Assembly: GCA_025200525.1 (NCBI GenBank)
Contig: CM045770.1
Coordinates: 121,249,429-121,313,428, forward strand
DNA: 64,000 nt
From: Camellia lanceoleosa
Taxonomy: Eukaryota; Streptophyta; Magnoliopsida; Ericales; Theaceae
Direction: 5' to 3'
The position numbers were made by a program, and so were the translations under genes. This document shows, piece after piece, positions 1-12,468 of this stretch; position 1 is the first letter of the stretch, and each line of letters opens with the position of its first letter. The notes under the pieces are model-generated. The model did no database searches, had not been told where the DNA came from, and saw only the letters and a list, made by a program, of their open reading frames with translations.

Positions 1-1544
1 TAATTTTAGAAGGAAATTAAATTTTCAACTCTCCCTCCAATCAATATGTTTCAAATAATTTGATTGAATTCCACATAGAATTTTGTAGGTTCTATTTGAA
101 AAATATTTTCCTATAAATAGAAATAGACTTTCATAATCTTCTCAAGCTTCTAATGAGACTCCTCCTTATGAGAGGAGACTCTTGAAATAAGAATTTTTAG
201 TCAAAATTTTGAAATATATATATAAGAAAGAAAGAAAGAGAAAAGAAAAGAAGAAAAAAAAAGGTTGAAGACAAAAATAAATAAAGAAAAAAAAAAAATC
301 GGGCCGACCCTCAAAACTCGGTCTGGGTCGCTGGTTCTGTCGGTTCGACCGTTGGGTCTTTCATTCTTTCATTTTTACATCGGTTTTGCTCTCACTCCGG
401 TTTTAAGGGGGTTTACCAGACTAGAACAAGGCCCGGTTCTCAGTCTAACCAGTCCGACCGGTCGGTAAGATTCGGGTTTCAAAACATTGCTTTACACCCT
501 AGTCTCTTTGTTAAAAAAGTAGAGCTCACCTAGAGCTTCATTCTAATCGGAATAAAATTGGTTTTCAGCGTCGTTGAGATTTCTTCACTCTCTCTCTTGC
601 CCTCTAGCTTCGAGGTAGAGATTTCTTCACAATTTTATGTGATTTTTAACTTAGTTATTTGCTTTCTAAAACAACATTGAGATTTTGAGATTTTTGAACA
701 AATCTAAGGTTTTGGTTTAAAATCAAAAGAGAGATTTTCAAATGGATTCTTGAAAATGGTTGTGGGATAGTAAATGTGGTTGAGTGGTAATGAAATGATA
801 GGTTTTTATCCTTGGAATTGATTTATAAAGAAAATGGGATTTTGTCTTAAAATCTTGAATGTTTGATTTGTAAAGAAAAAAAATGGAATTGATGTTGGAT
901 TTTTGTGAAATCGGAACTGATGATGATGTTGATAAGGATGGTGGAGTTGGATATGTATTATCACTCACATCTTAAAATTTTAGAAAGTTTATCTTTATTG
1001 GAAATTGTTTATTTGTTTAGAGATATTTGTTTTGGGCTATCGGTGGATGATAGTTATGATTGTTGTAGAAATTGCATGAGAATTAGAAAAATTGAAACCA
1101 ATTTCTCATTCATTGCATTGAGCATTGTTGTATATTTAACACATTAAAAATGTATATTGTTTTGAGAAAAAAAGGGTGAATACCTTGGTGAATCTGGGTA
1201 GGGGGTGTGGTTGTGGTATTATGTGTGTCCTTGGTGAAAGTCCAGAAATCCAAGCGGTTAGGTGTTGAGCCTTCCGATTAATACCGGTAAAAATGACAAT
1301 TGGTAGTGCTTGTATAGCCTACTAGCAGACACGTACCTAAAGATTCCTAGAGTTTGTTCTCACTGCCCTGTTTTCTATTGTAAAAGAAATGTTTTTATGA
1401 ATTGTGATATAAATCTGGCATTGCATGGTTTTGAAAAGAGATGTAAAATATTTTGGCACGAGCATTGCATATGCATTCACTTTATACATTTGTTAAGATT
1501 TATATACTGTGTTAGAGTTTCTCTATTGGCTTTGGCTCATCCTA
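1..1544. other. AT-rich spacer, no gene recognised
   Basis: No coding region is supported; the open frames are short, AT-rich and lack any recognisable domain. There is a purine-rich run near 225-300 and a GC-richer patch at 300-480. The segment may be the 5' part of the LTR-type repeat recognised just downstream, but no terminus or target-site duplication was found. Confidence 0.5.
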
Positions 1545-1990
1545 TGTGGAAAACCATTTTCAGGTGTTGATGCTATGCCTCCGCCAAGAACATAGCTTAG
1601 GAGGAATTTGGAGCTAAATGCTTCTTTTTGTTGTTTGTTGTATTTATTTTTGTACAAGCCTTGGACTTTAACTATATTGAGCATAGACTCACTTTTGTTG
1701 TAACCAAGTATCATCTTGGAAAGTTGTAGCCTTTAGGGCATTTAATTATCTGTTTAATTTTTTTTTATTCGTATATTTTACTTATGGCACATGCTATAGA
1801 TTCAGGGTTATGACTTATGAATGTACAGTTGCATGTGTCATCTTCTATACAAATGAAATCATATGAATGGTTGAGTATTGGTATCAGAATGCATTGTCTT
1901 ATATTTAATATTGTGGATGGTTTATTGTTATTTATTTTGGGGCGTTATATATTGTTTTTAGATCATAGTGAAAACTGTAGCAGCCATAGA
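1545..1990 (+). repeat. LTR-type repeat remnant, also present inverted near 29.5-29.8 kb
   Basis: The block 1545-1760 matches the reverse complement of about 29630-29842. Shared landmarks in order are GAAAACCATTTTC, a GCCTCC.CCAAG core, ACTTTTGTTGTAACCAAGT, and a stretch ending in AGGGCATTTA. Further on, ATTTTGGGGCGTTA resembles the inverted terminus TATTTTAGGGGCATGACA at 29520. This suggests the 3' part of an LTR in plus orientation. No partner LTR or flanking duplication is visible. Confidence 0.45.
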
Positions 1991-2717
1991 TGCAACATTA
2001 TTGTGAGGTGAATTACGTAAATCCTTGTGTTCTTATATGTGTATAATTTTTTCGATTCATTTCATCTTTCTTGATTATTATTTCATGTTTCACTAATCTT
2101 AGTTAGGCAAAGTTAATTCCTAACATGCACAACATCTAGTAGTATATATATAACCAATTTAGTTTGATTCTAAATTCAAATCATAACTAACAAAACCATG
2201 GACCGAATATCATTTGTATTTTTAGCAAATCTCAAGAGGTGTCGTGACATCTCAAATGTTTAATTAATTTTAATACTGAATTAATATCAACTAATCATGA
2301 AAAAAAGAAGAAAATAATAGTTAATTTTATAGTTGTATGTGTTAAAATGTAATTTAGAAATTGTTTAGGATGATCTGAATAAATATACATTTTAACTTTT
2401 TACAAAAAAATATAAAATGTGATAGAGAAATGATGTGACCAAAATAAGATAAAAAGATAAAAAGATGTGATATTCTAGCACATTCCAAATAAGGCCTTAA
2501 TTTAAGGGTCATTATGTTCTAAAAGCGAGTAATGTAATTAATTTCGTATTTGGGCCATAGAATAATTAACCATTTGTTTGGATAACTTTGCCTTTGTTCT
2601 GGAAAAGAGAAGATGGAGCAAAGAGGAGCAGAGAAGTATGGAGCAGCAAAGAGTCGCGGAACAGCGAATAGGGAAGATGGAGGATGGATACCTGTTTTTT
2701 GGTAGAAGCCAAGGAGG

Positions 2718-4240
2718 AATATGGGAAATACAAGCATTCACACATTATTTGTGGACAATCTTCCAGAGTCCATGGATCCTAAAGGTCTTTACAACATGTT
2801 TACAAAGTTTGGTGTGGTCAAAGATGTGTTTATCCCAATTAAGAGAAGAAAACCCACAAGATCATGATTTGGTTTTGTTCGTTATGATTGCCATATTGCA
2901 ACAAAGGTGGCTATACAGAAGGCAAATGGAGTTTGGTGTGATAACAGAGCTTTGGTAATGAAGAGTGATGCATTTAGAAGAGATCAGAAAGGTGAGGTAC
3001 AAAATCTAAGTAAGCAAGACATGCAAGGTAAAAGGAACGATGCGAGGTAGGTGAATAGAAGACCATCGTTTGTAGAGGTGGTAAAAAGAGGGAAAAAACC
3101 AAAAGAATTGGAAGCTGTAGTTATCGTAGAGGAATATGGAATTGGGTGGTTATATGAGAGTGCTATAGCTAGGCTCATGAATAATTGTCAGTTTTCAGAC
3201 TTCAGGAAGGAATTTTTCAAATGAGGGTTGAAGAATGTACAAATTTGAGAAGGTGGAGGAAGGTTAGCAATACTATCTTTTGATTCGGCAGAGGCATTAA
3301 GGAAGATGAGAGAGGTGTTGGGAGAATGGATTAATGATTGGTGTGAAAACGTAGTAGAATGAAGGGAAGGTCTTATGTTTGAACAAGAAATGGAGGTATG
3401 GTTACGCTGCTATGGTGTACCAATGAATTTATGGAATACTACAAATTTCAGAAAAATTGGAGAATTATGGGGAGAGGTATTAGAGGTTGAAGATGTTACT
3501 ATGTCCATGTCATCCTTAGCACATGGTAAGTTTAGAATCTTGACAAAGTCTATGGAGACCATTAACAAGTGTGTTAAGTTGATTAGAAACATTAGGGTGT
3601 GTGAAGAGTTATGTTTCTGTCAAGAGCATCAGAGAGAAGATAACTCATCAAATTTCCAATTCAGTGAAGCTCAAGGTGCAGACATGGAAGATGGGAACGA
3701 GGAAAATAAAGATGACGTGGATGAATTAGAGGACGAAGTGGATGGCAATGATGATGTGGCACATGATCATAGGGAAGGGCATGGTATGTGAAAGGAGGGC
3801 GGCAGTGGCAGTTCATTTACTTTGTCAGTAGTAAATGAGACGTGCTATGAAGTGGGAGACCTAAGAGTAGCTGGGACAGATCTGGGAAAAGAGCTAAGCA
3901 TGCACAAGGTATTGATTAAGAACAATAACAGGGGAAGTAGAAGAGTTTTAGAGTGTGGGCCTTCAGTGGGTTTTATGAAGAGCATAAGCACCTCTGATCC
4001 ATCCAGGCCCAGTATTAATTTAAATGTGGTGTTGGACTAGGCCCAGTTCAAGGAACTAATTGGTGGTCTGAACCGCAGAAGAGGTGAAGGGAAATAGGAT
4101 GAAGCCTAAATCAGAAGATATCAATCCCCAGCCCAACTATCTACTGAGGAGATTATGGGCCCAATGGGATCAAAGGGGCGTCTAAATCAAGATAAGACAG
4201 AAATACATCAAAGAAGAGTGCTCAATAGAAACCAAGAACT
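2718..4240 (+). pseudogene. LINE ORF1: RRM plus DUF4283-type nucleic-acid-binding protein, broken
   Basis: The first ORF of the LINE should bind the element RNA. An RRM spans about 2735-2925, with an RNP2-like TLFVDNLP and an RNP1-like FGFVRYD. An in-frame TGA sits directly before the RNP1 Phe. Further on, 3150-3590 gives a DUF4283-like region containing WLRCYGVPMNLWN, typical of plant LINE ORF1 proteins. It is followed by an acidic stretch (about 3690-3780) and a poorly conserved tail. In-frame stops occur at several points (for example before MFEQEMEVW, where an intact ORF would read through), so this is a pseudogene. Both the start and the end are approximate. A zinc knuckle was not found. 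Confidence 0.7.
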
Positions 4241-4630
4241 GCTGAGTAGATACAGTGACAAAGATTAGGTGAGTTATGAGTTGCAAAGGAAAAGAAGACC
4301 GGGGAAAAACAAGGCATGGTCCAGGTATCGTTTTCGAAGAAGGGCAATTTTTAGGACAGCAGTAGTGGCTCTCTCATCTTCAGTGTCACAAACCAACAAT
4401 CATAACAGAAGAAGGAAGGAAAGAGATCATCAGTATTTGCTAAATGAAGCTCAAGCTACAATCCATATTGGGAAAGCTTTGGGAGTGGATTTTGAATGTA
4501 AGGAAAGAGAGGTGACAGAGAAAATTATTACAATGGAAAGAAATAATAGGTCCGAGGCTCCAAAGAGGACTGTGGGGGTGTGTGCTTGAAGGAGCATTTT
4601 CGGAGAAGTAGGAGTAAAAATATTTTTGTA

Positions 4631-7600
4631 ATGAAGTTTGTATCTTGGAATATCAGAGGGTTAGGTAGGATTGAGAAGAGAAGGAGAATAAAAGAGTTCA
4701 TAAGGCAGAGAAAGGTTGACATGGTCTTCTTTTAAGAAACAAAAAGATCAGAAATGACAGAGTTATTTGTCAAATCACTATGGCCAGAAGAGTTGGTTGG
4801 TTTCATGGCAGTGGATGTTGAAGGAAGTGTTGGAGGGTTGCTTTGTGTATGGAGGCCTGAGGTGTTTGCCCTGATTGACTGCTGCAGTAACATAAATTGC
4901 ATCATTCTCTCAGGTAAAATGTATAATGTAATTGAATGTGTGGTTGTAAATGTTTATGCACCTAATGACAGGGGTATGAGGAGGAATTTATGGGAAATTT
5001 TGGGTAATCTTAAGCCTAAGTTTCCCAAACCATGGTGCATTGGGGGAGATTTTAATGAAGTTCGAGCAGTGGCTGAAAGAAAAGGCTGTATTATGAGGGA
5101 TGGTGGGATGAATGAGTTCAATGATTTTATAAATACATTGGAGTTAGTGGATGTCCCAATGATTGTGAAGAAGTATACGTGGTGTAACTCTTAGGAAGGG
5201 GAGAGGTGGAGTAGATTGGATAGATTTTTAGTTAGCCTAGAATGGTTAGAATGGTTTAGTTTCAAATTGTGGATGCTTTCTAGGTCATTATCTGACCACT
5301 GTCCAATATTATTAATGGAGGATGAAAGGCATTGGGGGCCTAAACCATTTAGGTTTTTAAATGCTTGGGTTCTCTACCCTACCTTTCTAGATAAGGTAAA
5401 ATCAGTTTAGAAAAATACTCAGGTGGATGGATGGGCTGGGTTCAGATTAAAGGTTAAACTGAAAGCCTTGAAGGAAGCTTTGAAAGTATGAAATATTGAA
5501 GTGTTTGGGAATGTTGAATACAAGCTCAAAGTGGCAGAGGATGCAATGCATGTACAAGACTTGGCTACTAAGAAAAGGCCTTTGAATGATATTGAAATAT
5601 CCAGAAGAAGAGAGGTCAAAGCGGAGATTTGGAAGTTGAGAAAAATGAAGGAATGGATTTGGGTGCAGAAATCCAGAGTAAATTAGGCTTTAAAAGGAGA
5701 TAGAAATACTAGGTATTCCCATATTATGGCTACAAAGAGGTTGAGTAGAAATCTGATGGATTCAATCATAATCAAGGGTACTTCTTACAACAATCCTCAA
5801 GAAATGAAACGGGAAATTACAAGGTACTTTGGAGAGGCATTTGCAGAAACTTGGAGGGTTAGACCAAAGCTTGGTGGAGCTTTTAGGCCAATTCCACCCT
5901 GTCAGGCTGAGTTGATGGTAAAAGAGTTTTCTGAATCAAAAGTATGGGCTTCTATTAAGAAGTATGATGGGAATAAAGCCCCTGGACCTGATGGATTTAA
6001 CTTGATTTGCATCCAAAAGGGATGGAGGATAATGAAGGATGATATTCTCAAATTTATGGCAGATTTTCATGAGAATGAGAAGCTGGTGAAGGGCCTAAAT
6101 GCTTCTTTTGTATCTTTAATTCCTAAGAAGGAAAACCTAACAAGTATTCAAGATTATTGACCAATCAGTCTCATAAATTCCATGTATAAGATTCTATCAA
6201 AAGTCCTAGCTAGTAGATTAAAACAAGTATTACCAAGTATCATTAGCTCAATACAGTCTGCATTCCTAAGTGGAAGAAGTATACTGGATGGAATATTAGT
6301 AGCAAATAAAGTGATAGACTGGTGGAAAAGATCCAAGAAAAGTGGGCTAATTTTAAAACTTGATTTTGAAAAAGCGTATGATACAGTAAATTGGAGTTAT
6401 TTGTTTGATATGTTGGGCAGGTTTGGGTTTGAGACCAAATGGGTGGAATGGATGAGGTCTTGCTTAAGTTCAACTTCATTATCTTGTCTATTTAATGGTT
6501 CTCCATCCGAGGAAATATGTCCCCAAAAAGGGTTGAGGCAAGGGGATCCAATCTCTCCATTTTTGTTCATTATCGCAGCTGAAGGGCTGAATATGTTGTT
6601 ATCAAGAGCCAGAGAAATAAGATTGATAAAAGGGGTCATGATTGGTGACGAAGGAGTGAAGTTATCTTACCTGCAATTTGCTGATGACACAGTCTTATTT
6701 TGTAAGGCAGACTGGGTAGATGTCTCAAATGTGAAGAGAATTTTAAAATGCTTTGAGGTAGTTTCTGGGCTAAAGATTAATTATCACAAAAGTGCTGTCA
6801 TTGGAGTGGGAATTGATGAGGATACAATTGCTGAGTTTGCTTCAAGACTAAATTACACAAGTCAAACACTTCCTTTTAAGTACTTGGGTATGCCTTTAGG
6901 GGCTAATCCTAGAAGAAAGCAATTTTGGAAACTTGTGGTGGACAAGTTCAAGGCAAAATTAGCTGGTTGGAAGAGAAGAGTACTCTCTTTTGCTGGTAGA
7001 GTGACACTAATTAAATCTGTGCTCTCTAACCTGCCAATGTATTACATGTCCTTATTTAAGATGCCTCAAGGAATAGCCAAGGAGATTGATAAGATACAAT
7101 CAGCATTCTTTTGGGGTGACTCTGATCTGAAGAGGAAGATACACTTAGTGAAGTGAAAGGAAGCTACAGTGAGTAAGAATCTTGGAGGCCTGGGTATCAG
7201 GGACATTAAAACAGTAAATGAGAGTCTATTGGTCAAATGGTGGTGGAGGTTTGGGGTTGAAGATGATGCACTATGGAAGATTTTGATTTGTAGAAAGTAG
7301 GGTGCTGAAGGTGGCAGATGATTCCCTTTTCATATGGTTGATTGTAATTGCTCCAAGATCTGGAGTGATACACTATCAGTAGTTCATTCCAATACTAGGC
7401 TCTCTAATTTTTTTCATAGAAAATGTTGAAATCAGAGTTGGGAGTGGGAGTAGGATTAAGTTCTGGGAGGATGCGTGGCTGGGCAGATTCTGTTTGAAGG
7501 ATAAATATTCAAGAATGTTTAGCATTTCCACTGATAAAGGGGTATCACTAAAAGACATGGTGGTTAGAAAAGGCAACATTGATGATTGGATTTTCAAGTT

Positions 7601-8312
7601 TAGAAGACTTTTACTAGCATGAGAGGAAGAAGAGTTAAGAAAGTTGAAAGAGGAATTAGGCTTAGGACCAAGTCTGTGCTTGGAAAATTTGGATAACATC
7701 AGGTGGAAAGCTGATTGTTCTGGGTGTTTTAGTGTTAAATCAGTTGTCAATTGGTGTGAGTAGCTTACTGGTTCTACGCAAAGGCTATCTGGTTTGATCT
7801 GGAACAATGCAGCAGCTCAAAAAACACAGTTCTTTGCTTGGTTGGTATGGAAAGGGAGAATAAAGACAATGGATTTTCTATATAAGATTGGGGTTGTTGA
7901 TCCAAGAGAGGGATTTTAATGTGCTCTGTGTGGAACAGAGGATGAGTCATTAAATCATATAATGTTGCACTGTCATTTTTTATGGAATATATGCTCTAGC
8001 ATAATAAAATGGTAGGGTATGCAATGGGTAGTGCCTGGTACAGTGGAAGGGCTCCTTCAGTGGTGGAGTGACTGGAAGTTTAAAAAAGGGGAATTACAGA
8101 TATGGAAAGCAATTCTTGTGACAATTTTTTGGTCTGTTTGGAAGCACATAAATGATGTCATCTTCAATGAGGTTCAGCCCAACAGTGAAGATCTGTGTGA
8201 GATTACCAAGGTTAGGGTGGCCATGTGGTTGAAGTCAAATATGGTGGGAAGATATTATTCAATTAATTATTTTGTTTCAAACTTACAACAGATCAGGCGA
8301 TGTATAAAGTGA
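4631..8312 (+). pseudogene. LINE ORF2: endonuclease / reverse transcriptase / zf-RVT, broken
   Basis: ORF2 begins MKFVSWNIRGLG, the start of the APE-type endonuclease domain (4631-5400; GGDFNEV and SDHCPI motifs visible). Reverse transcriptase follows at about 5940-7000, with NKAPGPDGF, the LRQGDPISPFLF motif and the catalytic FADD at 6677-6688. The C-terminal zf-RVT region has CALCGTEDESLNHIMLHC at about 7918-7975 and ends near 8312. One reading frame runs from 4631 to 7156, interrupted only by stops at 4733, 5192, 5408, 5489, 5684, 6158 and 7154. A frame change occurs between 7156 and 8019. No RNase H domain was seen. It would nick target DNA and copy the element RNA, but this copy is dead. 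Confidence 0.85.
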
Positions 8313-9471
8313 TGGATACTAGTGTATAAAGTAGAAAAGTTGTGATGCTGCTAAGTGACCTTTTGAGATGAAGTAGTGGAGGTGTCAAGCTGAGGATGGT
8401 TACTGGACAGACACAGATTCAGGTGAAGGGTGAATTCTAGTTTTTTTTTCTTTTGGTATTTATGCTCTACTGCTGGTATTTCTACTATGTATTCCTACTC
8501 TGCTGCTGGTGTGTCATTAGATGTTGGAAGTTTTTGGATCAGGAGATGCATCAAGTGAGGTGTGTTAGGGCTGCTGGTGGATTGGAGTGAACCTAATTGC
8601 TGTGCTACTAATGGTTGCTGCTACTCTTGGAACTATTAGGGCTGCTGAATGCTGCTACTGTATGTTGCTTCTCTGTGGCTACTGTATGTTGCTATATGAA
8701 GCAGTTCTAGTTTGTGCTGCTGAATACATAAGGGAGTTGAGGAATGAGTCTTAGGAAGGTGGTTGTTGTTTGTGGTTGGCTTCTGCTATTTGTGGACTGG
8801 TCTACTGTGATTGTTGCTTTTGTATTGTAGCTGGAATGGTGGCTTCTGCAACAGATGCTCTGTTTAGTTCTTTTGTTTTTGGCACCACCAGTTGGCTCTT
8901 AGTTCAAATGTTTGGTTGCTTTACTATTTGGAAGTGTTTGTTGGGTGGTGTTCTTGTTAGTAAGGTCAAAGGCCACTGGTTTCTTGTGTGTGTTGCTGCA
9001 GGGCTGGTTGGCTTATGCTTGGGTGCTCAAAGGTTGTGATTTGGTTGATGTTGCTGGAGTGTTTATCTGTCTGTGTTTTTGTGATCATCTACTATGTATA
9101 TCTGTCATCAGTGCATGTTGCTGCTGTATGCTGCTATTGTATGATGTTGATGTTGGAGTCTTAATGACTTGGATTCAGAGTTGTGTTATGTTTTGCTGTG
9201 ATATGTTTTTGCACTAGTTTGCTGTCTTAGTTTTGCTTGTTCTCTCTTTGGTTGGTTTCTCACCAACATCGTGGCTTGAGCTAGCAGATGATTGTGCTTT
9301 CTCTTTAGTACCAACCTAGTTGAGATTGGGGAGGTTTGCAATGATGCTTTTTGCTCTTGTCTTCCCTCTTTGTTGATGTATACCAAGATGTAATGTTTGT
9401 TTGTTATCATCAATAAAGAGTTTTTTTTGCTGATAAAAAATAATAAAAAATAAAAAATAAAAAATAAAAAA
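8313..9471 (+). other. LINE 3' untranslated region and A-rich tail
   Basis: A non-coding stretch rich in TGCTG/CTGCT motifs, followed by a typical plant-LINE terminal segment and an A-rich tail (TAAAAA units, 9435-9471) that abuts the 3' target-site duplication. Open frames here consist of low-complexity Cys/Leu/Val residues and are not supported as genes. Confidence 0.7.
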
Positions 9472-9488
9472 TTTGCCTTTGTTTTGGA

Positions 9489-9671
9489 TAACTCTGCTTA
9501 GTAGATTAAGGATGATTAATGAGAGTGACGTCAGATAAGGCAATGTGCTGATCTTAATACTCAAGTCCTAAATCATCTATAAATAGGTGAGTCTGTGTTG
9601 AAAGCAAACATGAGAGAAAGGGAATCAACATTGTGAGAGAGCCTAGAAAACGAAAAGTAAAATTTGAAATA
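9489..9671 (+). promoter_or_regulatory. Promoter-like segment without a gene
   Basis: A palindromic TGACGTCA (as-1/CRE-like) at about 9526-9533 lies some 45 bp upstream of a TATA-like CTATAAATAG at about 9576-9585, followed by a purine-rich leader. The layout is that of a plant promoter, but no coding exon follows; the downstream sequence is MITE and duplicated AT-rich DNA. It may be a remnant of a lost gene or an LTR promoter. Confidence 0.25.
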
Positions 9672-10810
9672 GATTGTGAAATTTGGTATTTTTATTTTTT
9701 ATAAATAAAAATAGCATATTTTTTTGAATTTTTTGTATAATTATTCACATTATTTTAAATTTAATAATTTATATATTTTTATACTGAAAATTTTATTCAA
9801 AAAAAAAAAAAAAACTTTTAGCTTCATATTATTATGGGTTTATTACACTTTCTACCTGTCAATTATTACCAAATTGTCTATTTAATTCTTGAACTATCGA
9901 TTGAATTTACTCAGTCCCTAAAGTATATAAGTCAAAGTCTATTTAGTCCATAAACTATCAATTGAATTTACTACGTCCCTTAAATATTTAATTCAAACTT
10001 ATTTAGTCTCTGAAAGAATTACAAAAATAAAATATAAACCCATAACTATTATAAATTAGTAAAAGACCCTACCAAATTAAGATTTTATTAGAGAAAAATC
10101 TTCAATTTGTATTTTTTCATTAAAAAAGATTTTATTTCGTTGTATGTTTAAATTAGTATTAGAGTCTGATTTTTCAGTCTTGCCAATAAAATTATGTGAG
10201 TATTAGATATATTGAAGAAGTTGAATTGGATAATTTAAATAATAATATTTTGCTTCAAATAATAATGGAACAAAATAATGTGTTAATTAAGTTATAAAAA
10301 GAATTTAGTGAAAAACTTAAAAATAATCAATATAATTATAAAATAAATTCACCACAAAAACTGATGTCCACTATTCAAAGAGAATAAAAATTTAAGGTTA
10401 TTTTGAAATAATTTTTTAACTAATTTATAATATTTATGGGTTTACTAATTTATTTTTGTAATTTTTTTAGGACTAAATATGTTTGAATTAGATACTTTAA
10501 GGATTTAATAAATTCAATTGATAGGTTATGGACTAAACTGACTTTGATTTATATACTTTACGAACATAATAAACTCAATCGATAATTCAGGAACTAAATA
10601 AACAATTTAGCAATAGTTTAGGAGTATAAAGTGTAATAAACCCTATTATTATTCAATATGGATTGTGAAATTTTATATTTTGATAAATAAAATAGTATAT
10701 TTTTTAGTATAATTATTCACATTATTTTAAATTTAATAATCTATATATTTTTATACTCAAAAATTTATTCAAAAATAATACTTTTAGCTTCATATTATTA
10801 TTCAATATTA
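9672..10810. repeat. Tandem duplication (about 165-bp unit), first copy split by a MITE
   Basis: Unit A runs 9672-9834 and resumes at 10644-10660; unit B runs 10661-10810. Both start GATTGTGAAATTT and both contain TATAATTATTCACATTATT and CTTTTAGCTTCATATTATTA. Unit B preserves the empty site into which the MITE jumped in unit A. Confidence 0.75.
9836..10643. mobile_element. MITE with 16-bp perfect termini and long inverted arms
   Basis: The ends are GGGTTTATTACACTTT (9836-9851) and its exact reverse complement (10628-10643). Inverted similarity continues for roughly 170-200 bp on each side (phrases such as GAACTATCGATTGAATTTACT on the left mirror the right arm). No transposase is encoded. Flanking ATTATTA on both sides fits a target-site duplication, but the sequence is too simple to fix its length. 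Confidence 0.75.
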
Positions 10811-10985
10811 TTTTCTAAACATTCTGATACTTCTTTAGATTGAGAGGTGATTTAAAAAATTGATAAAAAGTTAATTTTTTAATTTGTCTTTTTTTTATAA
10901 ATAAGAGATGATGTGACACAAAATGAATAAAAATTTAAAAATTAATTTTTTACTAACTTCCCAAAATACTACTAAATTACACTAC

Positions 10986-11754
10986 GGGTTGGTTTGACAA
11001 GTTCAAAATAATTTAAAAAGTTAAAAAGCTACAGAAAAAGTAAAAAATTCATTACTATTCACAAATAAAAAATATTTTATATATTTTTATAATACAAAAG
11101 TGCACTTAGATACTGTCAGCCGTACCTGTGAGACTTGTAGGCCATTATACACTTTTTGGGTAAAAAAAAAATTTATATGTGTAAAGCTACAAAGATAGAT
11201 GGTAATGTTGGGCTCTTGGGGACCCACTAAGGGTTCCGTTTTAATAATTCGAATCGTTCAATATGTAGAACTCGTCGAGTAATATGTGTTTGTAAAAAAT
11301 CACGTTGATCATATATCGTTAACTATATGATCAAATCAGTTTTGTATAAATAAAATCGATGGTGTGATAGTTAATTGTTGAAAAAAACTAATCCGATCAT
11401 ATAGCTATCGATATCTGTTCAACGTGATTTTTTACAAACATATAATACTCGACGGATTGTACATATTGAACAGTTCAAATTATTAAAATAGGACCTATGG
11501 TGGCTCCCATAAACAGACTATCACTGTCCAAATACTTTGCTCCGAAGGAAACAATTATTTTCGGTGTGAGACATGCTGGGGCAGCGCTGCCCTGCCGTAC
11601 AAACACTCCACTTTCTTTCACTATACACTTCATTTATATAATTTTTTATTATATTTTTTTTTTATAAAAAGATAAAAAATTAACTCAAATATTCATATTT
11701 TTTTTCTTAATTTTTAATTTAAAAAGATAAAAAATACAGACACCCAAACAACCC
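10986..11754. mobile_element. MITE of the GGGTTGGTTTG family, with a second MITE nested inside
   Basis: The termini are GGGTTGGTTTG (10986) and CCAAACAACCC (11744-11754), an imperfect inverted pair. Internal AAAAAGTTAAAAAG and ATTTTTAATTTAAAAAGAT segments are shared with relatives at 12208-12468 and 13602-13729. The element is enlarged by a nested inverted-repeat element. Confidence 0.55.
11200..11522. mobile_element. Foldback MITE nested in the preceding MITE
   Basis: Two arms of about 120-150 bp are inverted copies. The left arm has TTTTAATAATTCGAATCGTTCAA, ACTCGTCGAGTAATATG and GTAAAAAATCACGTTGA. The right arm carries the same phrases in reverse complement. The same kind of element recurs at 57141-57551 with matching internal phrases (CTCGTCGA, ATCACGTTGATC-like, TAGCTATCGATAT). 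Confidence 0.6.
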
Positions 11755-11792
11755 TCAAAACATAACATTTTCTCTCCGGCAATCAACCCAAC

Positions 11793-12017
11793 TTGTTGAC
11801 CACGTCTCTTGCCGCCCACGGCACTTTTTCCATATATATATATATGTCAAACATCTCACGCATCAGCCATCATTTCCAAAAAAACTCTCTCTCTCTCTCT
11901 CTTCGGCCCTTCCTCTCTCTAATTATTTTTGTTATCAAAAGTTCCAAGTTTAATTTGGGGGCATTTGGTGGATTGCGATCAAGAGAAAGTAAAAAGTTGG
12001 AATCAATATTAAGGTAA
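11793..12017 (+). other. Possible first exon / 5' leader with splice donor
   Basis: A TATA-like (AT)n run at about 11832-11844, a CT-rich leader with (CT)n at 11884-11900, and an AAG|GTAAGTT splice donor at about 12011-12019 resemble the start of a plant transcription unit. The short frame has no recognisable domain, and no matching downstream exon was identified. It could belong to a decayed gene or to a captured promoter. Speculative. Confidence 0.25.
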
Positions 12018-12207
12018 GTTATATTATTTTTTGAGTTATTATAAATTGTTTTATATAAATTATGATTTATAAATTATATTAACATTTTAAATATAATATT
12101 TGTGTAATGAATCTTATTTGTTTAAGAAAGAAACTCAGAAATATAATTGTTTATTTAATATGATTTTGGAAATTTGATAATTGATAATGTATAATGTGAG
12201 CAATTAG

Positions 12208-12468
12208 GTCAAGTTTGGTAAGTTGAAAAAAAGTCAAAAAAATTATTAAAAAAGTTAAAAAGTTATCACTATTCATCAAAAGTCAAAAATTACGGCTGCA
12301 CAACTCTCAATCATAATTTTCCACTACACACTAATTTATACAATTTTTTAATACACATTTTTTCATAAAAAGTAAAAAAATTAACCCAAACATTCATATT
12401 TTTTTCCTCAATTTTTTAGTCTAAAAAGACAAAAAGTGTACTTATTTAGGATACTCCAAACAACTCTT
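12208..12468. mobile_element. MITE, GGGTTGGTTTG family
   Basis: It starts near AGTTTGGTAAGTTGAAAAAAA and ends near GGATACTCCAAACAACT. The interior (AAAAAGTTAAAAAG, CTATTCATC, AAAAAGACAAAAAGTG) matches the elements at 10986 and 13602. Confidence 0.5.

Larger units (their letters stand above)
2604..9471 (+). mobile_element. Full-length L1-type LINE (inactive)
   Basis: A non-LTR retrotransposon of about 6.9 kb. It has an ORF1 with an RNA-binding domain, an ORF2 with endonuclease and reverse transcriptase, a T/G-rich 3' untranslated region, and an A-rich tail of TAAAAA repeats at 9435-9471. It is flanked by a 17-bp target-site duplication, TTTGCCTTTGTTCTGGA at 2587-2603 and TTTGCCTTTGTTTTGGA at 9472-9488, with one mismatch. 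Both ORFs carry nonsense codons, so the copy cannot move by itself. The long duplication and complete length show insertion by target-primed reverse transcription without 5' truncation. Confidence 0.9.

Noticed and set aside
8770..9217. Cys/Val/Leu-rich frames that look like membrane proteins
   Set aside because: They fall in the TGCTG-rich LINE 3' untranslated region, overlap each other and have no family pattern.
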